Assembly: GCF_025244665.1 (NCBI RefSeq)
Contig: NZ_CP104205.1
Coordinates: forward strand, 2,725,001 to 2,789,000
Reading direction: 5' to 3'
From: Maribacter litopenaei
GTDB lineage: Bacteria; Bacteroidota; Bacteroidia; Flavobacteriales; Flavobacteriaceae
DNA length: 64,000 nucleotides
Below the pieces are notes generated by a model, which worked only from the letters and a program-made list of their open reading frames with translations, was not told the origin of the DNA and did no database searches. The position numbers and the translations under genes are program-made. Positions 40,588 to 51,386 of the stretch are shown piece by piece; within the stretch, counting starts at the first letter, position 1, and every line of letters begins with the position of its first letter.

Positions 40588-40635
40588 ACAAATTATTGGT
40601 TATCTTCGTTCCCAACACAAAAAAGATTTTATTCA

Positions 40636-41375
40636 ATGAAAGTACTAGTTTGTATAAGTAATGTACCGGATACTACATCCAAGATAAACTTCACCGATGG
40701 AGACACCAAATTTGATACTTCCGGTGTGCAATTTGTAATAAACCCCAATGATGAGTTTGGACTTACAAGGGCCATGTGGTTAAAAGAAAAACAAGGCGCC
40801 ACCGTACATGTGGCTACTGTTGGAGAAGCCAGCGTAGAACCCACAATGAGAAAGGCTTTAGCAATTGGTGCCGATGAGGCCATTAGGGTCAATGCCGTGC
40901 CAACAGATGGTTTTTTTGTGGCCCAGCAACTGGCCGAGATCGCAAAGAATGGTGGTTATGATTTGATCATTGGGGGAAGGGAATCTATAGATTATAACGG
41001 TGGAATGGTACCAGGAATTCTTGCCTCCTTATTGGATATGAATTTTGTAAATACCTGCATAAAATTGGAGATCGAAGGAGATAATGTAACTGCGGTTCGG
41101 GAGATTGATGGCGGAAAGGAAACCTTAAGCACCTCCCTACCTTTGGTTGTTGGGGGTCAAAAAGGCTTGGTAGAGGAAAGCGACCTCAAAATTCCCAACA
41201 TGCGCGGTATTATGATGGCGAGAAAAAAGCCTTGAATGTAGTGGAACCTATAGAAGGTGTACATGCCACTGATGATGTCAAGTTCGACAAACCAGCACCA
41301 AAAGGAGAAATAAAACTGGCCGAAACCGTGGATGAGCTCGTCTCATTACTTCACAACGAGGCCAAGGTGATTTAA
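40636..41375 (+). CDS. etfB: Electron transfer flavoprotein beta subunit (frameshifted)
   Basis: About 246 residues. With EtfA it carries electrons from acyl-CoA dehydrogenases to the respiratory chain. MKVLVCISNVPDTTSKINF is the usual start; NPNDEFGLTRAMWLKE and LIIGGRESIDYNGGMVPG are AMP-binding-side blocks, and LVVGGQKGLVEESDLKIPNMRGIMMARKK the family signature. The frame changes in the A-run at about 41225, with ALNVVEPIEGV continuing to 41375. etfA follows 37 bases later, so they form one operon behind the 28-bp palindrome. Confidence 0.93.
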
Positions 41376-41412
41376 AAGCGTTTTAAAGCTGTAAAAATAA
41401 AAACAAGAAGAA

Positions 41413-42378
41413 ATGTCAGTTATAGTATATACGGAATCAGAAAACGGAAAATTCAAAAAAAATGCCTTTGAAGTGGCTTCCTATGCAGCGGAAGTAGCCA
41501 AACAAATGGGAACTTCGGCATCCGCCGTCTCCCTAAATTGCAAAGAAAACGATGTTTTGGGCACCTATGGTGTCGCCAAAGTATTGAACGTTCAGAATGC
41601 CAGCCTTACCCCCTTCAATGCCAAAGCTACGGCAGAAGTAATGGCAAAGGCCATAGAATCTGAGAACGCCACCTTGGTAATTGTCAGCTCAAGTTCAGAT
41701 GCAAAATATATGGCCCCACTTTTAGCTGCGCAATTAAAGGCAGGTTATGTCCCTAATGTAGTGGCTGCTCCGGAAAGTACTTCACCATTTCAGGTGAAGA
41801 GGACTGCTTTCAGTAACAAAGGATTTGCCCATACGGTCATTAAGACCGATATAAAGATTATTGGGGTATCCAATAATGCTTTCGGAACAGTGGAAACACC
41901 TACTGATGTATCCATAGAAGATTTCAATGTAGCCCTTGATTCTGAATTTAAAACCAAGTCAACGGATATCGATAAGGTTGTTGGCAAAGCCACCATTGCA
42001 GATGCAGATATCGTTGTTTCTGCAGGAAGAGGTTTAAAAGGACCTGAAAACTGGGGAATGATCGAAGAATTGGCAGATGTTCTCGGTGCAGCCACTGCAT
42101 GCTCAAAACCTGTATCCGATCTAGGTTGGAGACCACACGGTGAACATGTTGGGCAAACCGGTAAACCCGTTGCAAGTAACTTGTACATTGCAATAGGAAT
42201 TTCGGGTGCTATCCAACATTTGGCCGGTGTCAGTGCCTCAAAAACGAAAGTGGTCATAAACAATGATCCAGAGGCTCCTTTTTTTAAGGCTGCGGACTAT
42301 GGAATCGTAGGTGATGCATTTGAAGTAGTGCCGGAGTTAATCGAAAAATTAAAGGAATTTAAAGCTCAAAACAGCTAA
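41413..42378 (+). CDS. etfA: Electron transfer flavoprotein alpha subunit
   Basis: A 321-residue FAD-binding partner of Etf[19 protein letters not shown] opens the FAD domain, and [17 protein letters not shown] followed by [16 protein letters not shown] is the diagnostic FAD site; the terminal [22 protein letters not shown] is also conserved. The frame is intact. It is the second gene of the etf operon and is followed by a terminator. Confidence 0.96.
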   Translation: MSVIVYTESENGKFKKNAFEVASYAAEVAKQMGTSASAVSLNCKENDVLGTYGVAKVLNVQNASLTPFNAKATAEVMAKAIESENATLVIVSSSSDAKYMAPLLAAQLKAGYVPNVVAAPESTSPFQVKRTAFSNKGFAHTVIKTDIKIIGVSNNAFGTVETPTDVSIEDFNVALDSEFKTKSTDIDKVVGKATIADADIVVSAGRGLKGPENWGMIEELADVLGAATACSKPVSDLGWRPHGEHVGQTGKPVASNLYIAIGISGAIQHLAGVSASKTKVVINNDPEAPFFKAADYGIVGDAFEVVPELIEKLKEFKAQNS

Positions 42379-42405
42379 TTTTTGTTAATTTGTGCCCCAC
42401 AAAGG

Positions 42406-42449
42406 GCTGTTCGAATAGTTGGAGTCCCAAGTGTTTGAACAGCTTTTTT
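42406..42449 (+). terminator. Terminator after etfA
   Basis: Arms gctgttc and gaacagc close a loop of about 24 bases and are followed by tttttta. It lies 27 bases after the etfA stop. Confidence 0.7.
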
Positions 42450-42463
42450 AGTTTATAATATTT

Positions 42464-43093
42464 ATGAGTTTAGTACGATTGAAAATAAAAGGGATTTCTT
42501 ATAGCCAAACACAAAATGGTGCGTATGCCCTAATATTGAATGAAGTAGAGGGAGACAGAAAATTACCAATTGTCATAGGGGCTTTTGAAGCTCAGTCCAT
42601 AGCCATAGCACTTGAAAAGGAAATCAAGCCACCACGGCCACTTACTCATGATCTTTTTAAGAATTTTGCTGACCGCTTTGACATCGTCATAAAGCAGGTG
42701 ATTATCCATAAATTGGTGGACGGAGTTTTCTATTCCAGTATCATCTGTGAAAGGGACGGTATTGAGGAAATCATTGATGCCAGGACAAGTGATGCCATTG
42801 CATTGGCGCTTCGTTTCAACGCTCCCATTTTCACCTACAAAACCATATTGGACAAGGCTGGTATTTTTCTGAAGTTTTCTTCCAAAGAAACAGAAAAAAA
42901 GGAAAGCGATGACAGCATTGTTGTGGACGAGATACTTCAAGAAGGAGAAACCGTTGAAATAGACTCAGGCGCTACAGACGGCTATACAGAATTGACCATA
43001 GATGAATTGGAGCAGGAACTTAAAAAAGCGGTGGCCAGCGAGGATTACGAAAAGGCCGCAAAGTTAAGGGATGAAATATCCAAGAGAAATTGA
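42464..43093 (+). CDS. Bifunctional nuclease (DUF151) domain protein with UVR motif
   Basis: A 209-residue protein. Residues 1-135 are the BFN/DUF151 domain (LVRLKIKGISYSQTQNGAYAL, LPIVIGAFEAQSIAIALE, DARTSDAIALALRFNAPIFT), reported in some bacteria and plants to have nuclease activity. The C-terminal 35 residues (LEQELKKAVASEDYEKAAKLRDEI) are a UvrB/UvrC-type interaction helix pair. It starts 14 bases after the etf terminator and is followed after 16 bases by the nucleoside transporter. Confidence 0.9.
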   Translation: MSLVRLKIKGISYSQTQNGAYALILNEVEGDRKLPIVIGAFEAQSIAIALEKEIKPPRPLTHDLFKNFADRFDIVIKQVIIHKLVDGVFYSSIICERDGIEEIIDARTSDAIALALRFNAPIFTYKTILDKAGIFLKFSSKETEKKESDDSIVVDEILQEGETVEIDSGATDGYTELTIDELEQELKKAVASEDYEKAAKLRDEISKRN

Positions 43094-43109
43094 TTGACAA
43101 CCTTGGCGC

Positions 43110-44564
43110 ATGAAAAAAAAGATTTGGCTATCCTCCCTCCTATTCATTTTCACTTTCTTATTATTTTCCCAAACCCCTGATACAATCATAAATTCCGTTG
43201 ATAGCACGGTCTTAAATGACATTGAAGGGGAACAATTGAGCTCGGTTATTCCCAACGAAGGATTTTCTTTCAACAGTTTATGGAGGGGTGTACTTGGGAT
43301 GCTTATACTGCTTGGGCTTGCCTTTTTATTCAGTTCCAAAAAGAGGGCAATTAACTGGAAGACTGTTGGAATTGGACTTGCCATACAACTGGCATTGGCC
43401 ATAGGGATTTTAAAGGTTCCTTTCATTAGGGCCATTTTTACGGTATTAGGAAAAATATTCAATGAAATCTTAAATTTCACGGTCGCGGGGAGTCAGTTTT
43501 TATTAGGTAATCTGATGAATATAGACAACCCAAATATCGGCTATGTATTCGCGTTTCAAATTCTACCTACCATCATCTTTTTTTCGGCTTTGACCTCAGT
43601 CCTTTTTTACTTGGGAATCATTCAAAAAATAGTAAAGGGACTTGCATGGCTTTTGACCAAGTCTCTAGGAATTTCGGATCCTGAGAGTCTTTCAGTGGCC
43701 GGAAATATTTTTTTAGGACAGACCGAAGCACCATTGATGATCAAGGCATATTTGGAAAGAATGACAAAATCTGAAATTCTGTTGGTAATGATTGGAGGAA
43801 TGGCTACCGTTGCTGGTGGTGTTCTCGCAGCCTACATAGGGTTTTTAGGAGGGAACGATGAGGCACTACGACTCGAATTTGCACGTCACCTCATAGCCGC
43901 ATCCGTTATGGCTGCCCCAGGGGCTATCGTGGTCTCCAAAATATTATGTCCACAAACCGAAGAAGTCGACACTAACATCAAAGTCTCCACAGAAAAAATA
44001 GGAACCAATTTGCTCGATGCCATCGCAAATGGTACCACAGAAGGATTAAAGCTCGCGGTAAATGTAGGTGCCATGCTTTTGGTCTTTGTAGCCTTTATTG
44101 CTATGTTAAATGGTATTTTTGGGTATGTTGGCAATATTACCAACATAAATCAATTTGTTGCACAACATTCCTCATTTGAAAGGTTATCATTGGAGGCTAT
44201 ACTTGGAACTATTTTCGCTCCATTGATGTGGCTTATTGGAGTGGCCAACGAGGATATTGCCCTTATGGGCCAATTATTGGGAATTAAATTAGCTTCCAGC
44301 GAATTTGTTGCTTATACCCAATTGGCGGAGTTAAAGGATTTATCGGTCACTCCCAGTTTGGGATATCAAAAGTCCATTATCATGGCGACATATATGCTTT
44401 GTGGGTTTGCCAACTTTGCTTCGATAGGAATCCAAATTGGCGGAATTGGTTCCTTGGCTCCGGGACAACGTAAAACACTGTCCGAGTTTGGAATGAAGGC
44501 AGTATTGGGAGGGTCACTTGCCTCGCTATTGTCTGCTACTATAGCGGGGATGATTTTGGGGTAA
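43110..44564 (+). CDS. NupC-type concentrative nucleoside transporter
   Basis: A 484-residue membrane protein of the CNT family, driving nucleoside uptake with H+ or Na+. An N-terminal signal-like helix and short acidic periplasmic stretch (residues 1-55) precede the core. VAGNIFLGQTEAPLMIKAYLE holds the G-Q-T-E-A-P hairpin motif of nucleoside binding, and GVANEDIALMGQLLGIKL and CGFANFASIGIQIGGIG the second repeat. The N-terminal extension is common in Bacteroidota. The frame is intact. Uptake would supply the deoxynucleoside kinase. Confidence 0.9.
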   Translation: MKKKIWLSSLLFIFTFLLFSQTPDTIINSVDSTVLNDIEGEQLSSVIPNEGFSFNSLWRGVLGMLILLGLAFLFSSKKRAINWKTVGIGLAIQLALAIGILKVPFIRAIFTVLGKIFNEILNFTVAGSQFLLGNLMNIDNPNIGYVFAFQILPTIIFFSALTSVLFYLGIIQKIVKGLAWLLTKSLGISDPESLSVAGNIFLGQTEAPLMIKAYLERMTKSEILLVMIGGMATVAGGVLAAYIGFLGGNDEALRLEFARHLIAASVMAAPGAIVVSKILCPQTEEVDTNIKVSTEKIGTNLLDAIANGTTEGLKLAVNVGAMLLVFVAFIAMLNGIFGYVGNITNINQFVAQHSSFERLSLEAILGTIFAPLMWLIGVANEDIALMGQLLGIKLASSEFVAYTQLAELKDLSVTPSLGYQKSIIMATYMLCGFANFASIGIQIGGIGSLAPGQRKTLSEFGMKAVLGGSLASLLSATIAGMILG

Positions 44565-44706
44565 AAGTTCTTTCTTATTATTAATAAACCCTCCCGCAGC
44601 TTTGCTTACCCCGATTAATGCTGCATTTTAGCCCACAAGTACAACCTTCGTATCCTAAATTAACTACCTTGGCAAGAGGTACTTAATCAAAATATTGTAC
44701 TTCTTT

Positions 44707-47532
44707 ATGTCATTCAAATTCTACATAAGGCTATCCTTGTTTGTCTTTCCCTTATGGTCGACCTTGAGCTTTAGTCAAAATATAGCCGATTTTCAATCCG
44801 TTGAACCTACCGTCCGAAATTCGGATTTTGTAATTCCGTCGTCCCATACATTCCAAAAAATAATTACACAAGGAGAAACACTTTCGGATGGAAATCAACT
44901 TCCTGGATATGCAGATTTTACCGGTTATGTACCTATTGGAGGGAACAGTGAAAATGGATATTTAAGTATTAACCATGAAACTGTTCCAGGGGGAAATTCA
45001 ATCTTAGACATTAACTTCAATGCCAGTACAAAATTATGGTCAACCTCTTATTCAAAAGCTGTAGACTTTACACCTGTTGCAGGCACCATAGCCAATTGCT
45101 CCGGAACGGTAACTCCATGGAATACCATTATAAGCTGTGAAGAATATACCTCTCAGGAGATTGCCAACCAGTATCCATTTCCTGTGGACAGTAACAATGA
45201 TGGATACGATGACTTTGGATGGGCAGTGGAAATAGACCCTGTGACCAAGACCGTTATCGAAAAGAGATGGGCTCTTGGAAATTTCAAGCATGAAAATTTG
45301 GTAATACATAATAATCAAAGGACTGCCTACCAAGGGGCCGATGCCTCTGTGGGTTATTTGTTCAAATTTGTGGCGGATACCCCACAAAATCTTAGCAGTG
45401 GAAAACTGTATGTGTATCGCGGATCTAAAAGCGGCTCCGGTGAATGGGTGCTTTTGGCCAATACGACTCCAAGTGAACGAAATTCCACGAATGCCCGGAG
45501 CGCCGATGTGGGAGCTACCGTTTTCAGCGGAATCGAGGACGTTGAAATTGGGCCTGATGGTTATGTGTATTTCGCTGTAAAAAATGAGGACAGGGTGTAT
45601 AGATTCCTTGACTCCGATCCCATCACTGGAACAACGGTGGTAAATATGGAAACATATGTAGGTAACACCACCTACTCGATATCACACCAAAATGGCACTA
45701 CTAATGTGAATTGGGGTTATGGAAATGATAATTTGGCTTTTGATGGTGAAGGTAATCTTTGGGTAATGCAGGATGGCGAAAATAATTATATATGGGTCGT
45801 AAAAAATGGACATTCGCAAAGCAATCCCAATGTCGAAATATTTGGGATTGCTCCCAATGGAGCTGAACCTACTGGAATAACTTTTTCCCCGGATTATAGG
45901 TTTCTATTTATGTCGATTATGCACCCATCCTCTTCCAATAGTGGTAGTACACAGAAAGATGCGGCTGGTTTTGAAATTTCGTTTGACAAAACCACAACCG
46001 TAGTGATAGCCTTGAAGGAAAATCCGGGAAATTCAACCACTAATTATAACTGGTACCGTGACGCAGATGGAGATGGATATGCCGTTCTTCCCATTGTTCA
46101 AAGTTCCACAAGTCCAGGCCCTGAATATACTCAAAACGTATTGCCCACGACGGACTGTGACGACACGAATCCCGATATCTTCGAAGCAACCACTTGGTAC
46201 CTCGATGCCGATGGGGACGGTTATGCCGCTTCCACCATGGAAAGCTGTAACTCCCCCGGAACCGGTTATACCCGAATGTGCTGCCAGTTTCGGATTGTGA
46301 CGACACGAATCCGGACGTTTTTGAGGCAACCACTTGGTACCTCGATGCCGACGGGGACGGTTATGCCGCTTCCACCATGGAAAGCTGCAATTCCCCCGGA
46401 ACCGGTTATACCGGAATGTATTGCCCGTGTCCGATTGTGACGACTCGGATCCCGATATCTTCGAGGCCGTAACTTGGTACCTCGATGCCGATGGGGACGG
46501 TTATGCCGCTTCCACCATGGAAAGCTGTAACTCACCCGGAACGGGATATACCCAAAATGCATTGTCCGTGTCGGATTGTGATGATACCGACCCTAATATC
46601 TTCGAGGCAACCACTTGGTACCTCGATGCCGATGGGGACGGTTATGCCGCTTCCACCATGGAAAGCTGCAATTCCCCCGGAACCGGTTATACCCGAATGT
46701 ATTGCCCGTGTCCGATTGTGATGATACCGACCCTAATATCTTCGAAGCAACCACTTGGTACCTCGATGCCGATGGGGACGGTTATGCCGCTTCCACCATG
46801 GAAAGCTGTAACTCCCCCGGAACCGGTTATACCCAAAATGTATTGCCAGTGTCGGATTGTGATGATACCGACCCCGATGTTTTTGAGGCCACCACTTGGT
46901 TCCTCGATGCCGATGGGGACGGTTATGCCGCTTCCACCATGGAAAGCTGTAACTCACCCGGAACGGGATATACCCAAAATGCATTGCCCGTGTCGGATTG
47001 TGATGATACCGACCCTAATATCTTCGAGGCAACCACTTGGTACCTCGATGCCGATGGGGACGGTTATGCCGCTTCCACCATGGAAAGCTGTAACTCACCC
47101 GGAACGGGATATACCCAATATGCATTGCCCGTGTCGGATTGTGATGATACAAATGAAATGATCAACCCCGAAACAGTTTGGTACGATGATGAAAATGGTG
47201 ATGGTATTGCGGATTCTGATCAGACCATAATAGGCTGTGAAAACCCAGGTTCCGGTTATACCTATGTTGAACCCACTCCCTTCATCAATGAATCGGAAAT
47301 TATTCTATATCCCAACCCCTCGACTGAAACTATCAAAATAAATCTTGGTAAAATTCAGAATAGAATTGCCATTACCATCATAAATTCAAATAAACAGCTA
47401 GTATTCAAGAAACAATTTGAAAACAAAAAAAATATTGAAATAGAGACATCCCTTTATTCATCGGGTATTTATTTTATTTACTTAAGCAATGAGGATGGAT
47501 ATCTTACCTCTAAAAAAATGATTAAACTTTAG
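44707..47532 (+). CDS. PhoX-like (DUF839) secreted protein with MopE repeats and T9SS sorting domain (frameshifts in repeats)
   Basis: About 940 residues. A signal peptide ends LSFSQ. Residues up to about 440 are PhoX-like: NGYLSINHETVPGG, TPWNTIISCEEYTS (the Cys-Glu-Glu near the PhoX metal site), NFKHENLVIH, YLFKFVADTP and GIEDVEIGPDGYVYFAVK. Then comes one diverged and seven near-identical units with DADGDGYAA and VSDCDDTDPDIFE, the Cu-binding_MopE/calcium-loop pattern. The end (SEIILYPNPSTETIKIN ... GIYFIYLSNEDGY) is a type A sorting domain, so it should cross the outer membrane by T9SS. Three units lack one base each, so the frame leaves and returns. The start is ATG 44707; a TTG lies 12 bases earlier. 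Phosphatase activity is inferred from the fold only. Confidence 0.85.
46201..47184 (+). repeat. Tandem 141-bp repeat array (MopE-like units)
   Basis: Units begin with ctcgatgccgatggggacgg at 46201, 46341, 46481, 46622, 46762, 46903 and 47044, giving lengths of 140, 140, 141, 140, 141 and 141 bases. The 140-base units all lack one base at the same place, where acccaaaatg is replaced by acccgaatg or accggaatg. A diverged unit precedes the array at 46060-46200. Unit identity is above 90%. Confidence 0.92.
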
Positions 47533-47607
47533 TATCGTCTTTCCAGTAGTAGTTGATAATTTTTTATAACCTAATTGTTTGCCGGCTTTCAAGAAGCAGT
47601 CTTTCAC

Positions 47608-47615
47608 TATTTTTG
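47608..47615 (+). promoter_or_regulatory. -7 element before thyA
   Basis: TATTTTTG fits TAnnTTTG and lies 38 bases before the thyA start; a weak TTTC occurs about 17 bases upstream of it. Confidence 0.4.
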
Positions 47616-47652
47616 TAAAGATTATTACCGTTGTTTATACCAAATAGGAAAA

Positions 47653-48477
47653 ATGAAACAATACCACGACCTAGTGAAGCATGTCTTAAATGAAGGGAAC
47701 CAAAAAGGCGATAGAACCGGAACCGGAACCAAAAGTGTTTTTGGGTATCAGATGCGATTTGACCTTAGCGAGGGATTTCCCATGGTTACTACTAAAAAAT
47801 TACATCTTAAATCCATCATTTATGAACTGCTCTGGTTTTTAAAAGGTGATACCAACATTGAATATTTACAGGAAAATGGTGTTCGTATTTGGAACGAATG
47901 GGCCGATGACAATGGGAATCTAGGTCCTGTGTACGGACATCAGTGGCGGAACTGGAACAGTGATGAGATTGACCAAATAAAAGAGATTGTTGAAACCCTA
48001 AAAAACAATCCTAATAGCAGACGCATGTTGGTGTCGGCTTGGAACCCAAGTGTTCTTCCGGATACTTCCAAATCATTTTCTGAAAATGTGGCCAATGGAA
48101 AGGCCGCCCTTCCTCCTTGCCATGCATTTTTTCAATTTTATGTGGCAGACGGCAAATTGTCCTGTCAGCTATACCAACGTAGTGCCGATATTTTCTTGGG
48201 AGTTCCCTTCAACATTGCTTCCTATGCCCTATTTACCATGATGATGGCCCAAGTATGCGGTTATGAGCCTGGGGATTTCATTCATACCTTTGGAGATGCT
48301 CATATCTACAACAACCATATGGAACAGGTTGAACTTCAATTGAGCAGAGAACCAAGACCGTTACCTAAAATGATATTAAATCCTGATGTCAAGGATATAT
48401 TCGATTTTAAGTTCGAAGACTTTACGTTGTTGGATTATGATCCGCACCCGCATATTAAAGGGGCTGTTGCCGTTTAA
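47653..48477 (+). CDS. thyA: Thymidylate synthase
   Basis: 274 residues; methylates dUMP to dTMP with methylene-tetrahydrofolate. The start ATG at 47653 gives [52 protein letters not shown] contains the catalytic Cys, [21 protein letters not shown] the dUMP-binding Arg-Ser-Asp and Asn, and [12 protein letters not shown] the following loop. An insert of about ten residues (around [14 protein letters not shown]) sits before the active site, as in many Bacteroidota. The frame is intact; it pairs functionally with folA at 54.6 kb. Confidence 0.97.
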   Translation: MKQYHDLVKHVLNEGNQKGDRTGTGTKSVFGYQMRFDLSEGFPMVTTKKLHLKSIIYELLWFLKGDTNIEYLQENGVRIWNEWADDNGNLGPVYGHQWRNWNSDEIDQIKEIVETLKNNPNSRRMLVSAWNPSVLPDTSKSFSENVANGKAALPPCHAFFQFYVADGKLSCQLYQRSADIFLGVPFNIASYALFTMMMAQVCGYEPGDFIHTFGDAHIYNNHMEQVELQLSREPRPLPKMILNPDVKDIFDFKFEDFTLLDYDPHPHIKGAVAV

Positions 48478-48548
48478 ATATCAACCTTAGTTATAAATAA
48501 AGATAATTTATCCCAATCCTAATTTTAGTTTCTTTTGAAAAAGGATAA

Positions 48549-48581
48549 AACCCAACCTCTACAGAGAAAGGTTGGGCTTTT
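48549..48581. terminator. Bidirectional terminator between thyA and the repeat lipoprotein
   Basis: Stem cccaacct/aggttggg with a 10-base loop; followed by cttttgg on the plus strand and by ttttatccttttt on the minus strand. It separates two convergent genes. Confidence 0.7.
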
Positions 48582-48627
48582 GGCCGTCGGACAGCTTAAT
48601 ACCATCTATTTTTAAAAATTTTCTTTT

Positions 48628-50379
48628 TCAATCGGCCATTGCCATTACGGTAACTTGGATGGAATTTGAAAAATCGTAGAAACCTTCTAAATCGGCCGTG
48701 TTCATGCCAGGCTCCAAGCCCATTAGTCCATCACTATATGTTAGGTGCCAAATAAAGCAAATACCTACGCCAGCACCATCAAAATCGACTCCTTCAACGG
48801 CTTCCAAGGTTGGGGGCAAGCCTAATATATTACCACTATCATCCGTAATAACGTAGGTTTGTTTCATACCGTTCAAATCGGTTTCATCCAAGGTAATTCC
48901 GGAGACCATATCCGGTGTTCCGTCCACGGTGATCATAAAGGGACCTCCTTCCAAGGCGCCGGCGTTCAGGGCATTTCTGGTTACCATGATGGAATTGGAA
49001 AGGGCAAAGTTTCCTTGCAGGTTTCCGGCATTGGCTCCTGCTTCCAATCCCATGATATCGTCTTCGTAGGTGATATGCCGGATGAGACAGATTCCTTCGC
49101 CCGCAGCATCAAAATCCACACCTTTAGCAGCTTCCAAGGTTGGAGGCAAACCGAGAATGTTCAAATCGGCATCAGTAATAATAAATCCTTGATTGCTTCC
49201 ATTTAAGTCAGAGGCATCCAAAGAAAGTCCGGTTACCATATCCGGCGAGCCATCTACGGTAAACTCGTATGGTCCACCTTCCAATTTACCTGCGTTTAGT
49301 GCCAAGCGTGTCACTTCAATTGAATTTGAAAGGGCGAAAACACCGTTTAAGGCTGCAGCATTACCACCGGCTTCAAGCCCCATGAGTCCTTCTTGATAGG
49401 TTATATGCCAAATGAGGCACACTCCTACTCCTGCACCATCGAAATCTACTCCTTTCACCGCCTCCAATGTTGGAGGTATTCCTAGTATCTTCAAATCTTC
49501 GTCCGTAATTACGAAAGTTGAAAATTGACCATTTACGTTAGTACCATCAAAGGACAGGGAAGTCACATTATCAACTTTTCCATCAACCACAAATTCATAG
49601 GGACCGCCCGAAAGTAGTCCGGCATCCGGACCCACCCTATTTACCTCTATGGAATTGGATAAATCGAATTCACCCTGAAAGTCGTTGATATTCATACCCG
49701 CTTCTAAGCCCATTAAAGTTTCGCTGTACGTCAAATGGTATATAAAACAAGTACCTTCGCCAGCTCCATCAAAATCAATGCCCAATACGGCATCCAACGT
49801 TGGGGGCAATCCTAAAATTCCACCCATATCATCGGTAATTACATACGTTTGCGTATCCCCGTTCAACTTTGATTCGTCCAAGGATATCTCCGTAACCATA
49901 TCCGGGATACCGTCCACTATGAACTGAAATGGCCCACCAACAAGGGTTCCGGCATCCAACCCGCTTCGAATCACCATTAAAAAGTTTGACAGTGCAAAAT
50001 CACCAGTAAGATTGTCCAGATTCATACCCGGCTCCAAGCCTGACAGACCCTCTTCATAGGTCAGATGATAAATATAGCAAGAGCCGACCCCTGCCACATC
50101 AAAATCGACCCCTTCCAAAGCCGCCATATTGGGAGGAAGGCCCAGGATATTCTTGCTATCATCCGTAATCACAAAAGTTTGTAAACTCCCGGAAAGATTG
50201 GTGGCGTCCAGGGTAATATTGGTGACCATATCAGGAACACCGTCTACAGTAAATGAAAAAGGGCCTCCGGACAAGGTACCTGGACTTACCTGTGCCGCAA
50301 TTGGTTCATCATCATCTGTACTACAACCAACCAATACAATGATAATGGAGAGAAATAAAAGTGTTTTTAGTGTTTTCAT
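48628..50379 (-). CDS. Lipoprotein of five 110-residue repeats
   Basis: A 583-residue protein of no recognised family. MKTLKTLLFLSIIIVLVGC is a lipoprotein signal with Cys19. Five tandem units follow, each with GGPFxFxVDGxPDMV, an LxGxxQTYVITDD strand, ILGLPPTLEAVxGVDFDGAGxG, a single Cys in CxIxHLTYxEGLMGLE, and LSNSIxV at its end. The mature part is strongly acidic. Loss or gain of units would be easy by recombination. Surface exposure, binding or structural role are guesses. Its start is divergent from the two-component pair, with 215 bases between. Confidence 0.7.
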   Translation of the reverse strand: MKTLKTLLFLSIIIVLVGCSTDDDEPIAAQVSPGTLSGGPFSFTVDGVPDMVTNITLDATNLSGSLQTFVITDDSKNILGLPPNMAALEGVDFDVAGVGSCYIYHLTYEEGLSGLEPGMNLDNLTGDFALSNFLMVIRSGLDAGTLVGGPFQFIVDGIPDMVTEISLDESKLNGDTQTYVITDDMGGILGLPPTLDAVLGIDFDGAGEGTCFIYHLTYSETLMGLEAGMNINDFQGEFDLSNSIEVNRVGPDAGLLSGGPYEFVVDGKVDNVTSLSFDGTNVNGQFSTFVITDEDLKILGIPPTLEAVKGVDFDGAGVGVCLIWHITYQEGLMGLEAGGNAAALNGVFALSNSIEVTRLALNAGKLEGGPYEFTVDGSPDMVTGLSLDASDLNGSNQGFIITDADLNILGLPPTLEAAKGVDFDAAGEGICLIRHITYEDDIMGLEAGANAGNLQGNFALSNSIMVTRNALNAGALEGGPFMITVDGTPDMVSGITLDETDLNGMKQTYVITDDSGNILGLPPTLEAVEGVDFDGAGVGICFIWHLTYSDGLMGLEPGMNTADLEGFYDFSNSIQVTVMAMAD

Positions 50380-50594
50380 AATCGATTGTTTTTAGATTCT
50401 TGGCAAAGAAATCGACTAGCTATAACAGAAAAATCACGGAAAAATCAATTTTTTTAATAATCTAAGTCTCTCCATTGAGAAATATTATATATAAATGAAA
50501 GAAAAAGAGACTTAAAGCGACTTATTCCTTAGTATTCCTGGTTATTACCCTTATTGTGAAGGTTTCGTGATATCTATTTTTTTATTTAGCAAAT

Positions 50595-51300
50595 ATGAAA
50601 AGAGTTCTAATTATTGAGGATGATATTGAAATAGTTCATCTTCTTGAAATACACTTAAAAGACCTACAATGTGAGGTGATTTCATCCCAAAAAGGTGATG
50701 AAGGTTTAAGGATTGCACTTGAAAATGAATTTAGTCTTATTATTCTTGACATCATGTTGCCAGAAATGGACGGGATTGAAATATGTCAAAAACTAAGGGC
50801 CAAAAATGTTGAGACCCCTATCATTATGCTTACCTCCAAATCTGAGGAAATAGATAAGGTTCTTGGCTTGGAAATTGGAGCCGACGATTATTTGACCAAA
50901 CCTTTTAGTGTTAGGGAATTTATCGCCCGGGTAAAGGCTATTTTCAGAAGACAAAAGATGACTGCCCAATATTCTGAAAAGGAAGGTTTTGAAAAAGTAA
51001 GCCAGTTTGGTAATCTAACCATCAACATAGAAACCCGAAAAATTATTATAAATGGCCAAAGAGTAGATCTCTCTCCAAAAGAGTTTGAACTATTGATACT
51101 ATTATCATCTAACCCTGGCAAAAGTTATGACCGTAAAAAGCTTTTGAACTTGGTATGGGGTTATGATTTTGACGGCTATGAACATACGGTAAATTCTCAC
51201 ATTAACAGACTTCGTTCCAAAATAGAGCCGAGATATGGGTAATCCCACCTATATATTAACTACTTGGGGCATAGGGTATAAATTCAATGAAGACTTATGA
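50595..51300 (+). CDS. OmpR-family response regulator (frameshifted near the end)
   Basis: About 235 residues. The receiver domain has the acidic pocket in LIIEDDIEI, the phospho-acceptor Asp52 in LDIMLPEMDG, Thr/Ser in IIMLTSKS and Lys in YLTKPFSVREF. The winged-helix domain follows (VDLSPKEFELLILLSSNPGK, VWGYDFDGYEHTVNSHINRLRSKIE). The frame changes at about 51232; the next frame gives YILTTWGIGYKFNEDL, the usual last strands, ending at 51300. It is followed by a histidine kinase and probably forms a two-component pair with it. Confidence 0.9.
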
Positions 51301-51386
51301 AAGTCGACAATAAAAATTTCTTAATCAATAATCAAGATTATCAAAAAGTCAAACACCTAATCCATAGGTTTATTATAAGAAAATAG

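Noticed and set aside
46033..46984. Minus- and alternate-frame readings in the 141-bp repeat array
   Set aside because: They repeat with the array and are open only because each unit lacks stops in several frames.
46201..47184. CRISPR array
   Set aside because: The units are 140-141 bases, contiguous, without spacers, and encode a known calcium-loop protein repeat.
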